From assembly GCA_017428785.1 (NCBI GenBank), contig JAFRQD010000062.1:1-64000 (forward strand): a DNA stretch of 64,000 nt, written 5' to 3'. Below the pieces are notes generated by a model, which was not told the origin of the DNA, did not search any database, and saw only the letters and a list, made by a program, of their open reading frames with translations. The position numbers were made by a program, and so were the translations under genes. Source of the DNA: Bacteroidaceae bacterium (GTDB lineage: Bacteria; Bacteroidota; Bacteroidia; Bacteroidales; Bacteroidaceae). Shown here one piece after another: positions 1 through 7,018 of the stretch (its first letter is position 1; every line of letters starts with the position of its first letter).

Positions 1-646
1 CGGTCACTTTGCGGATCATCTCCGTTCCGGTGGTGATGTTACCCCATTGGTCCGCGCCACCCAACTGCAGTTTGCAGTTCTTGTGGCTGTTCAGGTATAC
101 GAAGTCATATCCTTGGAGCAATTGGTAGGAGAACTCGGTGAACGACATGCCGTCCTGGAACTCACCGTTGAGGCGGCGCTTCACGCTGTCCTTCGCCATC
201 ATGTAGTTCACAGTGATGCACTTGCCGATGTCACGGGCAAAGTCGAGGAAGGTGAAGTCCTTCATCCAGTCGTAGTTGTTGACCAGCTCGGCGCGGTTTG
301 GTGCGTCGCTCTCGAAGTCGAGGAAGTGGGCGAGCTGCTTCTTGATACACTCCACGTTGTGGCGCAACGTCTCCTCGTTCAGCAGGTTGCGCTCCTGGCT
401 CTTTCCGCTGGGGTCGCCAATCATGCCGGTTGCACCGCCAACGAGAGCGATGGGCTTGTGGCCGCAGCGCTGCAGATGGCGCAGCATCATCACACCGCAG
501 AGGTGACCGATGTGCAGGCTGTCTGCCGTCGGGTCGATGCCGACGTAAGCCGATACTTGTTCTTTCAGTAATAATTCTTCTGTGCCTGGCATCATCTGAT
601 GAATCATGCCACGCCATTTCAGTTCTTCTACAAAGTTCAATTTCAT
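1..646 (-). CDS. tyrS: Tyrosyl-tRNA synthetase, N-terminal part (runs off the window)
   Basis: This enzyme charges tRNA-Tyr with tyrosine in the cytoplasm. The visible 215 residues start with [17 protein letters not shown] and carry the class I signature HIGH at residues 45-48 (in [11 protein letters not shown]), followed by a glycine-rich tract ([13 protein letters not shown]) and the tyrosine-site region ending [15 protein letters not shown], all typical of bacterial TyrRS. The KMSKS loop and the C-terminal S4-like domain lie beyond base 1. The start at 646 gives the usual bacterial N-terminus. It is followed upstream by a 10-bp-period repeat and the M48 protease gene on the same strand. 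Identification is confident; only completeness is lacking. Confidence 0.95.
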   Translation of the reverse strand, partial: MKLNFVEELKWRGMIHQMMPGTEELLLKEQVSAYVGIDPTADSLHIGHLCGVMMLRHLQRCGHKPIALVGGATGMIGDPSGKSQERNLLNEETLRHNVECIKKQLAHFLDFESDAPNRAELVNNYDWMKDFTFLDFARDIGKCITVNYMMAKDSVKRRLNGEFQDGMSFTEFSYQLLQGYDFVYLNSHKNCKLQLGGADQWGNITTGTEMIRKVT

Positions 647-721
647 CTTTATATTATTTTTAGTAGATAGAGGAAGTTAGAGGAAGATATGCCGCTTCAG
701 CGGCGAAGATAGAGGACAATA

Positions 722-793
722 GCTTTGGTCCATAGTGGTATCTTCTTTTATCTTCTTTTATCTTCATCTATCTTCTTTTATCTTCATCTTCTC
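722..793. repeat. 10-bp tandem repeat between tyrS and the M48 gene
   Basis: The unit TCTTCTTTTA is repeated about five times with variants such as TCTTCATCTA, ending just before the M48 protease stop codon. Similar purine-rich wording (ATAGATGAAGATAGAAGG) recurs at about 22768-22800. It is an intergenic simple repeat with no coding sense. Confidence 0.8.
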
Positions 794-1792
794 CTAGAAT
801 TGTTCCAGGTAAGCTATTCTGCTCTCGATGCTTGGGTGTGTGCTGAAGAGCTTGCTCATCATGTTTGTGAACTCGCTCTTGAAGGCGATGGGCTTCACGA
901 TGAATAGCTGCGCCACATCTTCTCTGTCCACTTGCCCGAGGCCCGGGTCGCTGCTTATCTTGCGCAGTGCCGAAGCCAGAGCAAGCGGGTTGCCGCAAAG
1001 CTCTGCACCACCTGCGTCGGCCATGTACTCGCGCTTGCGGCTGATGGCAAAGCGAGTCAGCAAGGTAAAGAAGTAGCCGATTGCTGCCAAAACGATGGCG
1101 ACGAGAATGACAGCAATGACCGTGCCTCCGTTCTTGCCGTCGCGGCTGGTGCGGCGATTGCCTCCTCCGTAGATGAAGGTGTTCCAAAGCATGCGGACTG
1201 CCAGGCTGAGAGCCGTGCTCATGATGCCGACGAAGATGATGCTGATGATGAGCAGACGCGTGTCTCTGTTGCGGATGTGCGTCAGTTCGTGACCGATAAC
1301 GCCTGCCAGCTCGTCGTCGTTCAAGCGGTTGCAGATGCCTGTTGTGACTGTCACCGTGTAGCTCTTCTCGTCTATACCGCTGGCAAAGGCGTTGAGCTGC
1401 GGGTCGTCGATGATGTTTATCTTAGGCATCGGCATTCCGCAAGTCATCGTCAGGTTCTCCACAATGTTGTAGATGCGCGGGTTCTCTCTGCGCTCCAACG
1501 GCTTGGCTCCTGTAGCGCTTCGCACCATGCTTGCATTCGAAAAATAGGAAATCATGAACCAGATGCCCACGATTCCCAAGACCCAAGGCAGGGTGTAGAG
1601 GAACGCTTCGTTGGTCGCCATCGCGTCGAAAGCAAATGACGAGCCTCCGTATCCGTCGTACACCTGTTGCATGTTCATGAAGGCCACGAAGGCATACACG
1701 ATGGCAAGGATGATGCATGGGAAGAGAATGAGCAGCAACATGCTCTTGAAGTTGTTGCGAACCTGTTGCGTATGGATGCCGACGTAATTCAT
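794..1792 (-). CDS. M48 family membrane metalloprotease (HtpX-like)
   Basis: A 332-residue integral membrane zinc protease. Two membrane segments lie at about residues 17-38 and 68-84, and two more follow the catalytic helix (about 182-200 and 224-245). The zinc motif HELTH is at 168-172 inside GVIGHELTHIRNRD, and the downstream glutamate ligand is in the segment REYMADAGGAEL. The family (HtpX/Ste24) degrades misfolded membrane proteins. The gene lies directly downstream of lemA on the same strand, an association common in Bacteroidota, so the two are probably one operon with heptad repeats in the 93-bp spacer. The sequence does not tell whether it is a true heat-shock HtpX. Confidence 0.9.
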   Translation of the reverse strand: MNYVGIHTQQVRNNFKSMLLLILFPCIILAIVYAFVAFMNMQQVYDGYGGSSFAFDAMATNEAFLYTLPWVLGIVGIWFMISYFSNASMVRSATGAKPLERRENPRIYNIVENLTMTCGMPMPKINIIDDPQLNAFASGIDEKSYTVTVTTGICNRLNDDELAGVIGHELTHIRNRDTRLLIISIIFVGIMSTALSLAVRMLWNTFIYGGGNRRTSRDGKNGGTVIAVILVAIVLAAIGYFFTLLTRFAISRKREYMADAGGAELCGNPLALASALRKISSDPGLGQVDREDVAQLFIVKPIAFKSEFTNMMSKLFSTHPSIESRIAYLEQF

Positions 1793-1794
1793 TG

Positions 1795-1885
1795 TTTATA
1801 GTTCATAGTTATGAGTTCATAGTCCATAGTAAATGTCTCGTCCTGTTCGAGGGGGTAGCTTTAACTATGGACTATGGACTGTGGA
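1795..1885. repeat. Heptad (7-bp) degenerate tandem repeats
   Basis: The spacer between lemA and the M48 gene is made of 7-bp units such as ATAGTTC/ATAGTCC on one side and ACTATGG on the other, forming two oppositely worded arrays. It belongs to the degenerate heptad class seen throughout this window. Confidence 0.7.
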
Positions 1886-2452
1886 CTAAAACTTGATTTC
1901 CGGTGCCTTGTCCATATTCGAGCGTTCTGTTTCGCCCACGTCGAAGAGAGGCTCCTTGTGGAAGCCGAACATGTTAGCGAAGAGGACTGCGGGGAACTTC
2001 TGAACGCCATTGTTCAACTCCTTCGTTGCGCTGTTGAAGAAGCGACGAACGGCTGCGAGCTTGTTCTCGATGTCGCTGATCTCGGTTTGCAGTTGCATGA
2101 AGTTCTGGTTGGCCTTCAGGTCGGGATAAGCCTCGGCCACGGCCTTCAGGTTCACCATAGCGTTTGTCAGTTCCTTTTCTGCAGCAATCTTGTCGTTGAT
2201 GCTCGTTGCATTCATGGCAGCAGTGCGGGCAGATGTCACTTTCTCAAACACTTCCTTCTCGTGAGCGGCATAGCCCTTCACGGTAGCCACGAGCTGAGGG
2301 ATGAGGTCGTAGCGCTGCTTCAGCTGAACATCGATGTTGGCGAAAGCATTTTCGCGATTGTTACGCAATCCAACCAGATTGTTGTAGATTCCGATAACCC
2401 AAATGACAAGCAGTACGATGACCGCAATGACGATGATTGTAACTGTACTCAT
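1886..2452 (-). CDS. lemA: LemA family protein
   Basis: A 188-residue protein with an N-terminal membrane anchor (about residues 3-22, IIVIAVIVLLVIWVIGIYNN) followed by the alpha-helical LemA domain: NNRENAFANIDVQLKQRYDL then IPQLVATVKGYAAHEKEVFE, which are hallmark LemA motifs. LemA proteins are membrane-tethered coiled-helix proteins of unclear biochemical role, often encoded beside M48 proteases as here. A -7 box lies about 55 bp upstream on the minus strand. The length matches the family. The function beyond the family name is not known from the sequence. Confidence 0.95.
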   Translation of the reverse strand: MSTVTIIVIAVIVLLVIWVIGIYNNLVGLRNNRENAFANIDVQLKQRYDLIPQLVATVKGYAAHEKEVFEKVTSARTAAMNATSINDKIAAEKELTNAMVNLKAVAEAYPDLKANQNFMQLQTEISDIENKLAAVRRFFNSATKELNNGVQKFPAVLFANMFGFHKEPLFDVGETERSNMDKAPEIKF

Positions 2453-2507
2453 AATTGTTCTATTTTAGATTAAACCTTTTGTTCTTTATGTTATCATAAA
2501 AGTTGGG

Positions 2508-2515
2508 CAAAGTTA
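2508..2515 (-). promoter_or_regulatory. -7 box (TAACTTTG) for lemA
   Basis: Reading the minus strand gives CCGTAACTTTGCCC, which fits the Bacteroidota -7 consensus TAnnTTTG. It lies 56 bp upstream of the lemA start and would drive lemA and the M48 gene. Confidence 0.7.
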
Positions 2516-2631
2516 CGGAAAAAAGATGAGAAAAGAGGCATTTACGACCGCTAATTTGAAAAAGTTTGTGCGTTTTTGCGTGTTTTTGCATCTTTTAACA
2601 CAAGAAAGCGGAATTTCTAATTAAAAAGTTC

Positions 2632-2639
2632 TATATTTG
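2632..2639 (+). promoter_or_regulatory. -7 box (TATATTTG) for rpoD
   Basis: TATATTTGCGC fits TAnnTTTG and sits 37 bp before the chosen rpoD ATG at 2676. An in-frame TTG at 2637 falls inside this box, which argues against starting the protein there. Confidence 0.75.
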
Positions 2640-2675
2640 CGCGCTAATTCTTCGAAAAGACATATAAGGCAATAT

Positions 2676-3542
2676 ATGAGACAACTAAAAATCACAAAAA
2701 GCATCACCAGTCGCGACAGCGCTTCGCTCGACAAGTATTTACAGGAAATTGGTCGTGAAGCGCTTCTTCCTGTCGAGGAAGAGGTTGAGCTTTCACAAAG
2801 GATTCGAAAGAATGGCGACCGACGCGCTCTCGACAAGTTAGTTCGAGCCAATCTTCGCTTCGTGGTCAGTGTGGCAAAGCAGTATCAGAATCAGGGACTT
2901 TCCCTGCCCGACCTCATCAACGAGGGTAATGTGGGACTCATAAAAGCTGCTGAAAAGTTCGACGAGACACGAGGCTTCAAGTTCATCTCGTATGCCGTTT
3001 GGTGGATTCGCCAGACCATTCTCCAGGCTCTTGCCGAGCAGAGCCGTATCGTCCGCCTGCCCCTCAATCAGGTCAGCGCCGTCAACAAAATCACGAAGGC
3101 TATGACCAAGTTCGAGCAGGAGTATGAGCGCAAGCCAAGCGCAGATGAGTTGGCAGAACTTGTCAACGAGCTTCCCGAGAAGATCAGCGACTCGCTTCGT
3201 GCCAGTGGACGCCATGTCAGTGTGGATGCTCCCTTCATCGAAGGCGAAGAGAACAGCCTCCTGGATGTGATGACCAATCCCGACTCGCCTATGGCCGACA
3301 AGGGGCTGGTCAGCGAAAGCCTTTCGACAGAGATTGACCGTGCGCTGGGCGTCCTCAACGAACGCGAGAAGCAGATTATCGAACGCAGTTTCGGCATCAA
3401 CAACCAACCTGAGATGACCCTCGAAGAGATAGGCGAGACCTTCGGCCTTACCCGCGAACGTGTCCGCCAGATCCGCGAGAAAGCCATTCGCAAGCTTCGT
3501 GCCGGAAGCCGAAACAGCCTGCTTCGCTCCTACCTCGGCTAA
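2676..3542 (+). CDS. rpoD: RNA polymerase primary sigma factor (RpoD/SigA type)
   Basis: A 288-residue sigma-70 factor that directs RNA polymerase to promoters. Region 1.2 is at about residues 15-45 ([15 protein letters not shown]). Region 2 follows, with [32 protein letters not shown] and the -10 reading helix near [13 protein letters not shown]. Region 4 ends the protein with a helix-turn-helix ([20 protein letters not shown]). It lacks the long region 1.1 of E. coli RpoD, as expected for the short primary sigma of Bacteroidota. The ATG at 2676 ([14 protein letters not shown]) is chosen because the longer frame begins with a TTG inside the promoter. A terminator follows. Confidence 0.97.
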   Translation: MRQLKITKSITSRDSASLDKYLQEIGREALLPVEEEVELSQRIRKNGDRRALDKLVRANLRFVVSVAKQYQNQGLSLPDLINEGNVGLIKAAEKFDETRGFKFISYAVWWIRQTILQALAEQSRIVRLPLNQVSAVNKITKAMTKFEQEYERKPSADELAELVNELPEKISDSLRASGRHVSVDAPFIEGEENSLLDVMTNPDSPMADKGLVSESLSTEIDRALGVLNEREKQIIERSFGINNQPEMTLEEIGETFGLTRERVRQIREKAIRKLRAGSRNSLLRSYLG

Positions 3543-3571
3543 GCGAAATCTTACGGACAAAGAAGAAGTAA

Positions 3572-3606
3572 GGAGAGACGCTCAAATGCGCCTCTCTTTT
3601 TTTATA
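3572..3606 (+). terminator. Intrinsic terminator after rpoD
   Basis: A GGAGAGACGC / GCGCCTCTC stem with a short AT loop is followed by a run of T (TTTTTTTAT), 30 bp after the rpoD stop. Confidence 0.8.
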
Positions 3607-3638
3607 TTTTAAAAAGCAGGAAATCGCAGAGGTGCCAT

Positions 3639-4070
3639 CTACAACACCTTTGTCATTTTATAGCATGTAAACGTCTCGCCGACAATCTCCTGCGAGCAAT
3701 CGGAAGCATATCCCATTTGTTCGTAGAAGGGAATCTTGTTGTCTCGGCTTTCCACGACGGCAGTCTTGAATCCCAGTTCTCTTGCCCATCTTTCGGCTTC
3801 AGAGACGACGAGCGTGCCCAGTCCTTTGTGGCGATACTCAGGCAGGACAACAATCCTTCCGAGCATCACTTGCTCCTCGTCGATAGGATACAGCCGGCAA
3901 GTTGCTACGGGCAAATAGTCATCCACAGCCACAATGTATTTAGTGGTGGGCGTGTCGTGCTCGTCGAACTCCACATGAAGCGGTATCTGATGCTTGCGAG
4001 CCATTGCTTGAATGCGGACATAATAGGCTCCAGCCTGTTCTGCAGTCTTTGTCGCTCTGATGATTTCCAT
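3639..4070 (-). CDS. GNAT family N-acetyltransferase
   Basis: A 143-residue acetyl-CoA dependent acetyltransferase. The core acetyl-CoA site is visible as GRIVVLPEYRHKGLGTLVVS (about residues 71-90; motif A, R/Q-x-x-G-x-G/A in RHKGLG), followed by the beta5-alpha4 segment AVVESRDNKIPFYEQMGY typical of the fold. The substrate cannot be told from sequence. It is a single gene, convergent with rpoD and divergent from menA, with a weak TACCTTCG -7-like box at about 4099-4106 on its strand. Confidence 0.9.
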   Translation of the reverse strand: MEIIRATKTAEQAGAYYVRIQAMARKHQIPLHVEFDEHDTPTTKYIVAVDDYLPVATCRLYPIDEEQVMLGRIVVLPEYRHKGLGTLVVSEAERWARELGFKTAVVESRDNKIPFYEQMGYASDCSQEIVGETFTCYKMTKVL

Positions 4071-4200
4071 AGTTTAAGCTCTTGAACTGAATGCGATGCG
4101 AAGGTACGAAAAAGAGGGAAGATGGACGAAGGAAGACGGGAGAGTTTTTCTGTTATTATATGTTTTTTGCATTTCGATGCATAATATCCAATTTAATTTG

Positions 4201-4208
4201 TATCTTTG
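4201..4208 (+). promoter_or_regulatory. -7 box (TATCTTTG) for menA
   Basis: TATCTTTG lies 56 bp upstream of the menA ATG at 4264. It argues against the longer frame that begins at 4096, because that start would precede the promoter. Confidence 0.7.
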
Positions 4209-4263
4209 TGCCACAAATAACTCAGTAACACAAATTCCCCTTTACCTCTTCCATTTTAACATC

Positions 4264-5145
4264 ATGTTTCTTCTTTGGCTTCGCATCATCAGACCGCAGA
4301 CATTGTTTGCGTCGCTTTGTCCGGTGCTGGTTGGGCTTATGGTGGCGCACACGCTTATCGGCGAGACAAACCCATCAGGGCATCTGACAGCTCTGCTTAC
4401 AATCCTTTGCGCCCTTGCATTACAGATATTGAGCAACCTCGTCAATGACTATTATGACTACAAACGCGGAACAGACAAACAAGGTCGGGTAGGGTTCAAA
4501 CGCGCTTTGGCCGAGGGAACGGTACGAGAAGGCGAGATGCGGACGGCATGTTACATCACGCTTGCCTGTGCCCTCGTGCTTGGAGCTGCGCTATGTTATG
4601 TAGGTGGTTGGGTGATAGTGGCGATAGGCGTAACCGCGATTCTGTTCGCCTGGCTCTATACCGCCACGCCTTATTCGCTTTCCTATCTGGGCATTGCCGA
4701 CATTTTCGTCTTCCTCTACTACGGAGTCATCGCTTCTTGGGGAACCGTCTGGCTGCAGTATAAAGCTGTGGGGCAGACATTCGACCTCCATCAACTGTCT
4801 CCTCTCTATGCAGGAGCCGTTTGCGGACTCATTTCGATGTGCGTCCTTGCCATCAACAATATCCGCGACATCGAGGATGACCGTCTGGTGGGGAAGCGCA
4901 CCATACCCGTGAGGGTTGGGAAGAGGGCGGCACTCGTCATCTTAGGAGTCGTGGTGGCTCTCATGCCTTTGTTCGCCTGGCTGGCATTCGGGATGAGCTG
5001 GGCGACGGCAGTCATTCTTCCCGCATGTTTCTTGTATTACAAGGTGCTGAGGGCCGAAGGGACAGAGTACAACCTTTGCCTTCTGATGGCTGGCATCGTG
5101 AATCTCATCTATGTAGGATTAGTGTGGCTGAGCATCGCCGGTTAG
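4264..5145 (+). CDS. menA: 1,4-dihydroxy-2-naphthoate polyprenyltransferase
   Basis: This UbiA-family membrane enzyme prenylates DHNA in menaquinone synthesis. The chosen 293-residue form starts MFLLWLRIIRPQTLFASLCP. The first Asp-rich prenyl diphosphate site is NDYYDYKRGTDKQG (about residues 61-74) and the second is NNIRDIEDDRLVGKRTIPVR (about 198-217). Eight or so hydrophobic segments surround them. A MenA assignment rather than another UbiA member rests on the overall wording (RIIRPQT start, KRTIPVRVGK), since no other men genes are in the window. The promoter at 4201 supports the start. It converges with gltX across a GC-rich repeat. Confidence 0.9.
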   Translation: MFLLWLRIIRPQTLFASLCPVLVGLMVAHTLIGETNPSGHLTALLTILCALALQILSNLVNDYYDYKRGTDKQGRVGFKRALAEGTVREGEMRTACYITLACALVLGAALCYVGGWVIVAIGVTAILFAWLYTATPYSLSYLGIADIFVFLYYGVIASWGTVWLQYKAVGQTFDLHQLSPLYAGAVCGLISMCVLAINNIRDIEDDRLVGKRTIPVRVGKRAALVILGVVVALMPLFAWLAFGMSWATAVILPACFLYYKVLRAEGTEYNLCLLMAGIVNLIYVGLVWLSIAG

Positions 5146-5196
5146 CATGCGATGTCCTCATTTCCAGCGTCTTATGCTGAGACACGGGAAGGCTCC

Positions 5197-5283
5197 AAAC
5201 GCCGCGTGCGGCGATGGCAAATTCCGCGTGCGGCGATGACCATTTCCGCGTGCGGCGTTGGGCAATTCCGCAGGCGGCGTTTT
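5197..5283. repeat. 22-bp GC-rich tandem repeat (family 1, copy A)
   Basis: About four units of 22 bp, each with the core CCGCGTGCGGCG followed by a 10-base spacer such as ATGGCAAATT, bounded by AAACGCC at the left and GGCGTTT at the right. It lies between the converging 3' ends of menA and gltX, 10 bp from the gltX stop. The symmetric A-tract/stem/T-tract ends could make it a bidirectional terminator. Confidence 0.85.
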
Positions 5284-5292
5284 GAGATGCCC

Positions 5293-6858
5293 TTAGCCGA
5301 GAGTTTCGATGGCGAACTTCATGCGGCTAAGTGTCTCATTCTTACCGAGGAAGGCTGCCAGCTCGTACATGTCGGGACCTTGGCCTTCGCCAACGAGGCA
5401 GATGCGCCAGGCGTTCCAAGGCTTAATGCCGGTCTGCTCCGCCCATGCATCCACGGCGGGCTTCATGCTCTCGACCGTGAAATCCTCAACGGTGGCGAGA
5501 ATGTCGGCCAGTTGTCGCATCTCGGCTCCTGTCCCTTCCTTCCAGTTCTTGCGGACAAATTTGTCCTCTGTGTCGAAACCAGTCGGAGCGACAAAGAAGA
5601 AGCGCGTCAAAGGCCATAGGTCGCTGACGAAGCTGATGTTGCGTTTGTGCTTCTGCCCCTGTCCGTCGGTATATTCGATGACTTTCAGCTTCATCATCCT
5701 GACGACTTCGGCTTCCTGCTCGGGCGTTGCCTCAATGCCTTGCTCGCGGAGCACCTTGTCGAAACTGGGCACCCACGCTTCGTCGGGCTGCTTCAAGAGG
5801 TATTGGTGGTTGAACCAAGCCGCTTTGATGTAGTCGAACTTCGCGCCGTTCTTCGAGCACTTGCTGAGGTCGAAGAGCTGCACCATCTCGTCGAGGCTCA
5901 TTACTTCCTGATCGTTCCCCGGATTCCAGCCAAGCAAAGCGAGGAAGTTCACGACAGCTTCGGGCAGATAGCCTTTCTCGCGATAGCCGCTGCTTACTTC
6001 TCCGCTCTTCGGATCGTGCCATTCAAGCGGGAAGACAGGGAAGCCCAGTTTGTCGCCGTCGCGTTTGCTGAGCTTGCCGTTGCCGACAGGTTTGAGCAAG
6101 AGCGGCAGGTGTGCGAAGCGAGGCATCGTGTCGGCCCAACCGAAAGCCTCGTAGAGGAGGACATGAAGCGGCGCGCTTGGCAACCACTCTTCGCCACGAA
6201 TGACGTGCGTCACCTCCATCAAGTGGTCGTCCACGATGTTGGCGAGATGGTAAGTCGGGAGCTCGTCGGCACTCTTGTAGAGCACCTTGTCGTCGAGGAT
6301 GCTGCTGTTGATGTGCACCTCGCCGCGAATGATGTCGTCCACGATGACGTCGCGACCCGGCTCGATGAGGAAGCGAACCACATACTGCTTGCCTTCTGCG
6401 ATGAGCTTCTCGACCTCTTCTTTGGGGAGAGTCAGCGAGTTGCGCATCTGCATTCGGGTGCTTGCATCGTACTGGAAGTTCTCTATCTCAGCACGTTTCG
6501 CATCGAGTTCCTCGGGCGTATCGAAGGCGATGTAGGCCTTCCCGTTGTCGAGAAGTTGCTGAACATACTTCTTATATATATCGCGACGCTCGCTCTGACG
6601 ATAAGGTCCGTGATTGCCTCCGAAGCTCACGCCTTCGTCGAACTTGATGCCCAGCCAACGGAACGATTCGATGATATATTCCTCTGCTCCAGGCACGAAA
6701 CGCGTGGAGTCGGTATCTTCAATGCGGAAGATGAGGTCGCCGCCATGCTGACGGGCAAAGAGGTAGTTGTAGAGCGCGGTACGGACACCGCCGATATGCA
6801 AGGGTCCGGTTGGGCTTGGAGCGAAACGGACACGCACTTTCTTTAGTTCAGAGTTCAT
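5293..6858 (-). CDS. gltX: Glutamyl-tRNA synthetase
   Basis: A 521-residue class I synthetase that charges tRNA-Glu. The N-terminus has [20 protein letters not shown] with the HIGH-equivalent HIGG at residues 21-24. The KMSKS-equivalent KLSKRDGDK is near residue 262, preceded by [11 protein letters not shown]. The middle contains [11 protein letters not shown], the GluRS/GlnRS signature. The length is near the usual 470-510. The start [10 protein letters not shown] is upstream of the core by ten residues, and heptad-like repeat wording (TTCAGAGTTCATAG) begins at the ATG itself, so the first few residues may be repeat-derived. Transcription comes from the divergent promoter module at 6889-6948. 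Confidence 0.97.
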   Translation of the reverse strand: MNSELKKVRVRFAPSPTGPLHIGGVRTALYNYLFARQHGGDLIFRIEDTDSTRFVPGAEEYIIESFRWLGIKFDEGVSFGGNHGPYRQSERRDIYKKYVQQLLDNGKAYIAFDTPEELDAKRAEIENFQYDASTRMQMRNSLTLPKEEVEKLIAEGKQYVVRFLIEPGRDVIVDDIIRGEVHINSSILDDKVLYKSADELPTYHLANIVDDHLMEVTHVIRGEEWLPSAPLHVLLYEAFGWADTMPRFAHLPLLLKPVGNGKLSKRDGDKLGFPVFPLEWHDPKSGEVSSGYREKGYLPEAVVNFLALLGWNPGNDQEVMSLDEMVQLFDLSKCSKNGAKFDYIKAAWFNHQYLLKQPDEAWVPSFDKVLREQGIEATPEQEAEVVRMMKLKVIEYTDGQGQKHKRNISFVSDLWPLTRFFFVAPTGFDTEDKFVRKNWKEGTGAEMRQLADILATVEDFTVESMKPAVDAWAEQTGIKPWNAWRICLVGEGQGPDMYELAAFLGKNETLSRMKFAIETLG

Positions 6859-6888
6859 AGTTCAGAGTCCATAGTTATAAATTCCGTG

Positions 6889-6948
6889 CAAAAGTACAAA
6901 GAAATTAAGAATTAGGAAAGAAGAATTGAGAATTATTTCATATCTTTG
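6889..6948. promoter_or_regulatory. Divergent promoter module A (52-bp geometry) for gltX and the PgpH-like gene
   Basis: A minus-strand -7 box (CAAAAGTA read as TACTTTTG, 6889-6896) and a plus-strand box (TATCTTTG, 6941-6948) face away from each other. The start-to-start distance is 52 bp, with 44 bp between them. The interior is degenerate 7-bp units (ATTAAGA, ATTAGGA, ATTGAGA) ending ATTATTTCA. The same geometry is found at 17621, 24690 and 46820. Confidence 0.8.
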
Positions 6949-6977
6949 CAAACAAATCAACAAATTGCATCGCTGCA

Positions 6978-7013
6978 ATTCTTAACTCTTAACTCTTAAT
7001 TCTTAATTGGATT
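6978..7013. repeat. Heptad repeat in the PgpH-like leader
   Basis: Units TTAACTC and TTAATTC are repeated about five times just upstream of the ATG at 7019. They are complementary in wording to the ATTAAGA units inside the neighbouring promoter module, so the leader RNA could fold back. Confidence 0.7.
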
Positions 7014-7018
7014 AGTCA

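Noticed and set aside
2637-2675. Longer N-terminus for rpoD from a TTG
   Set aside because: The TTG lies inside the TATATTTG promoter box, and the added residues are not part of sigma region 1.
5647-6846. Plus-strand frame of 399 codons opposite gltX
   Set aside because: Antisense shadow; gltX on the minus strand has HIGG and KLSKR.
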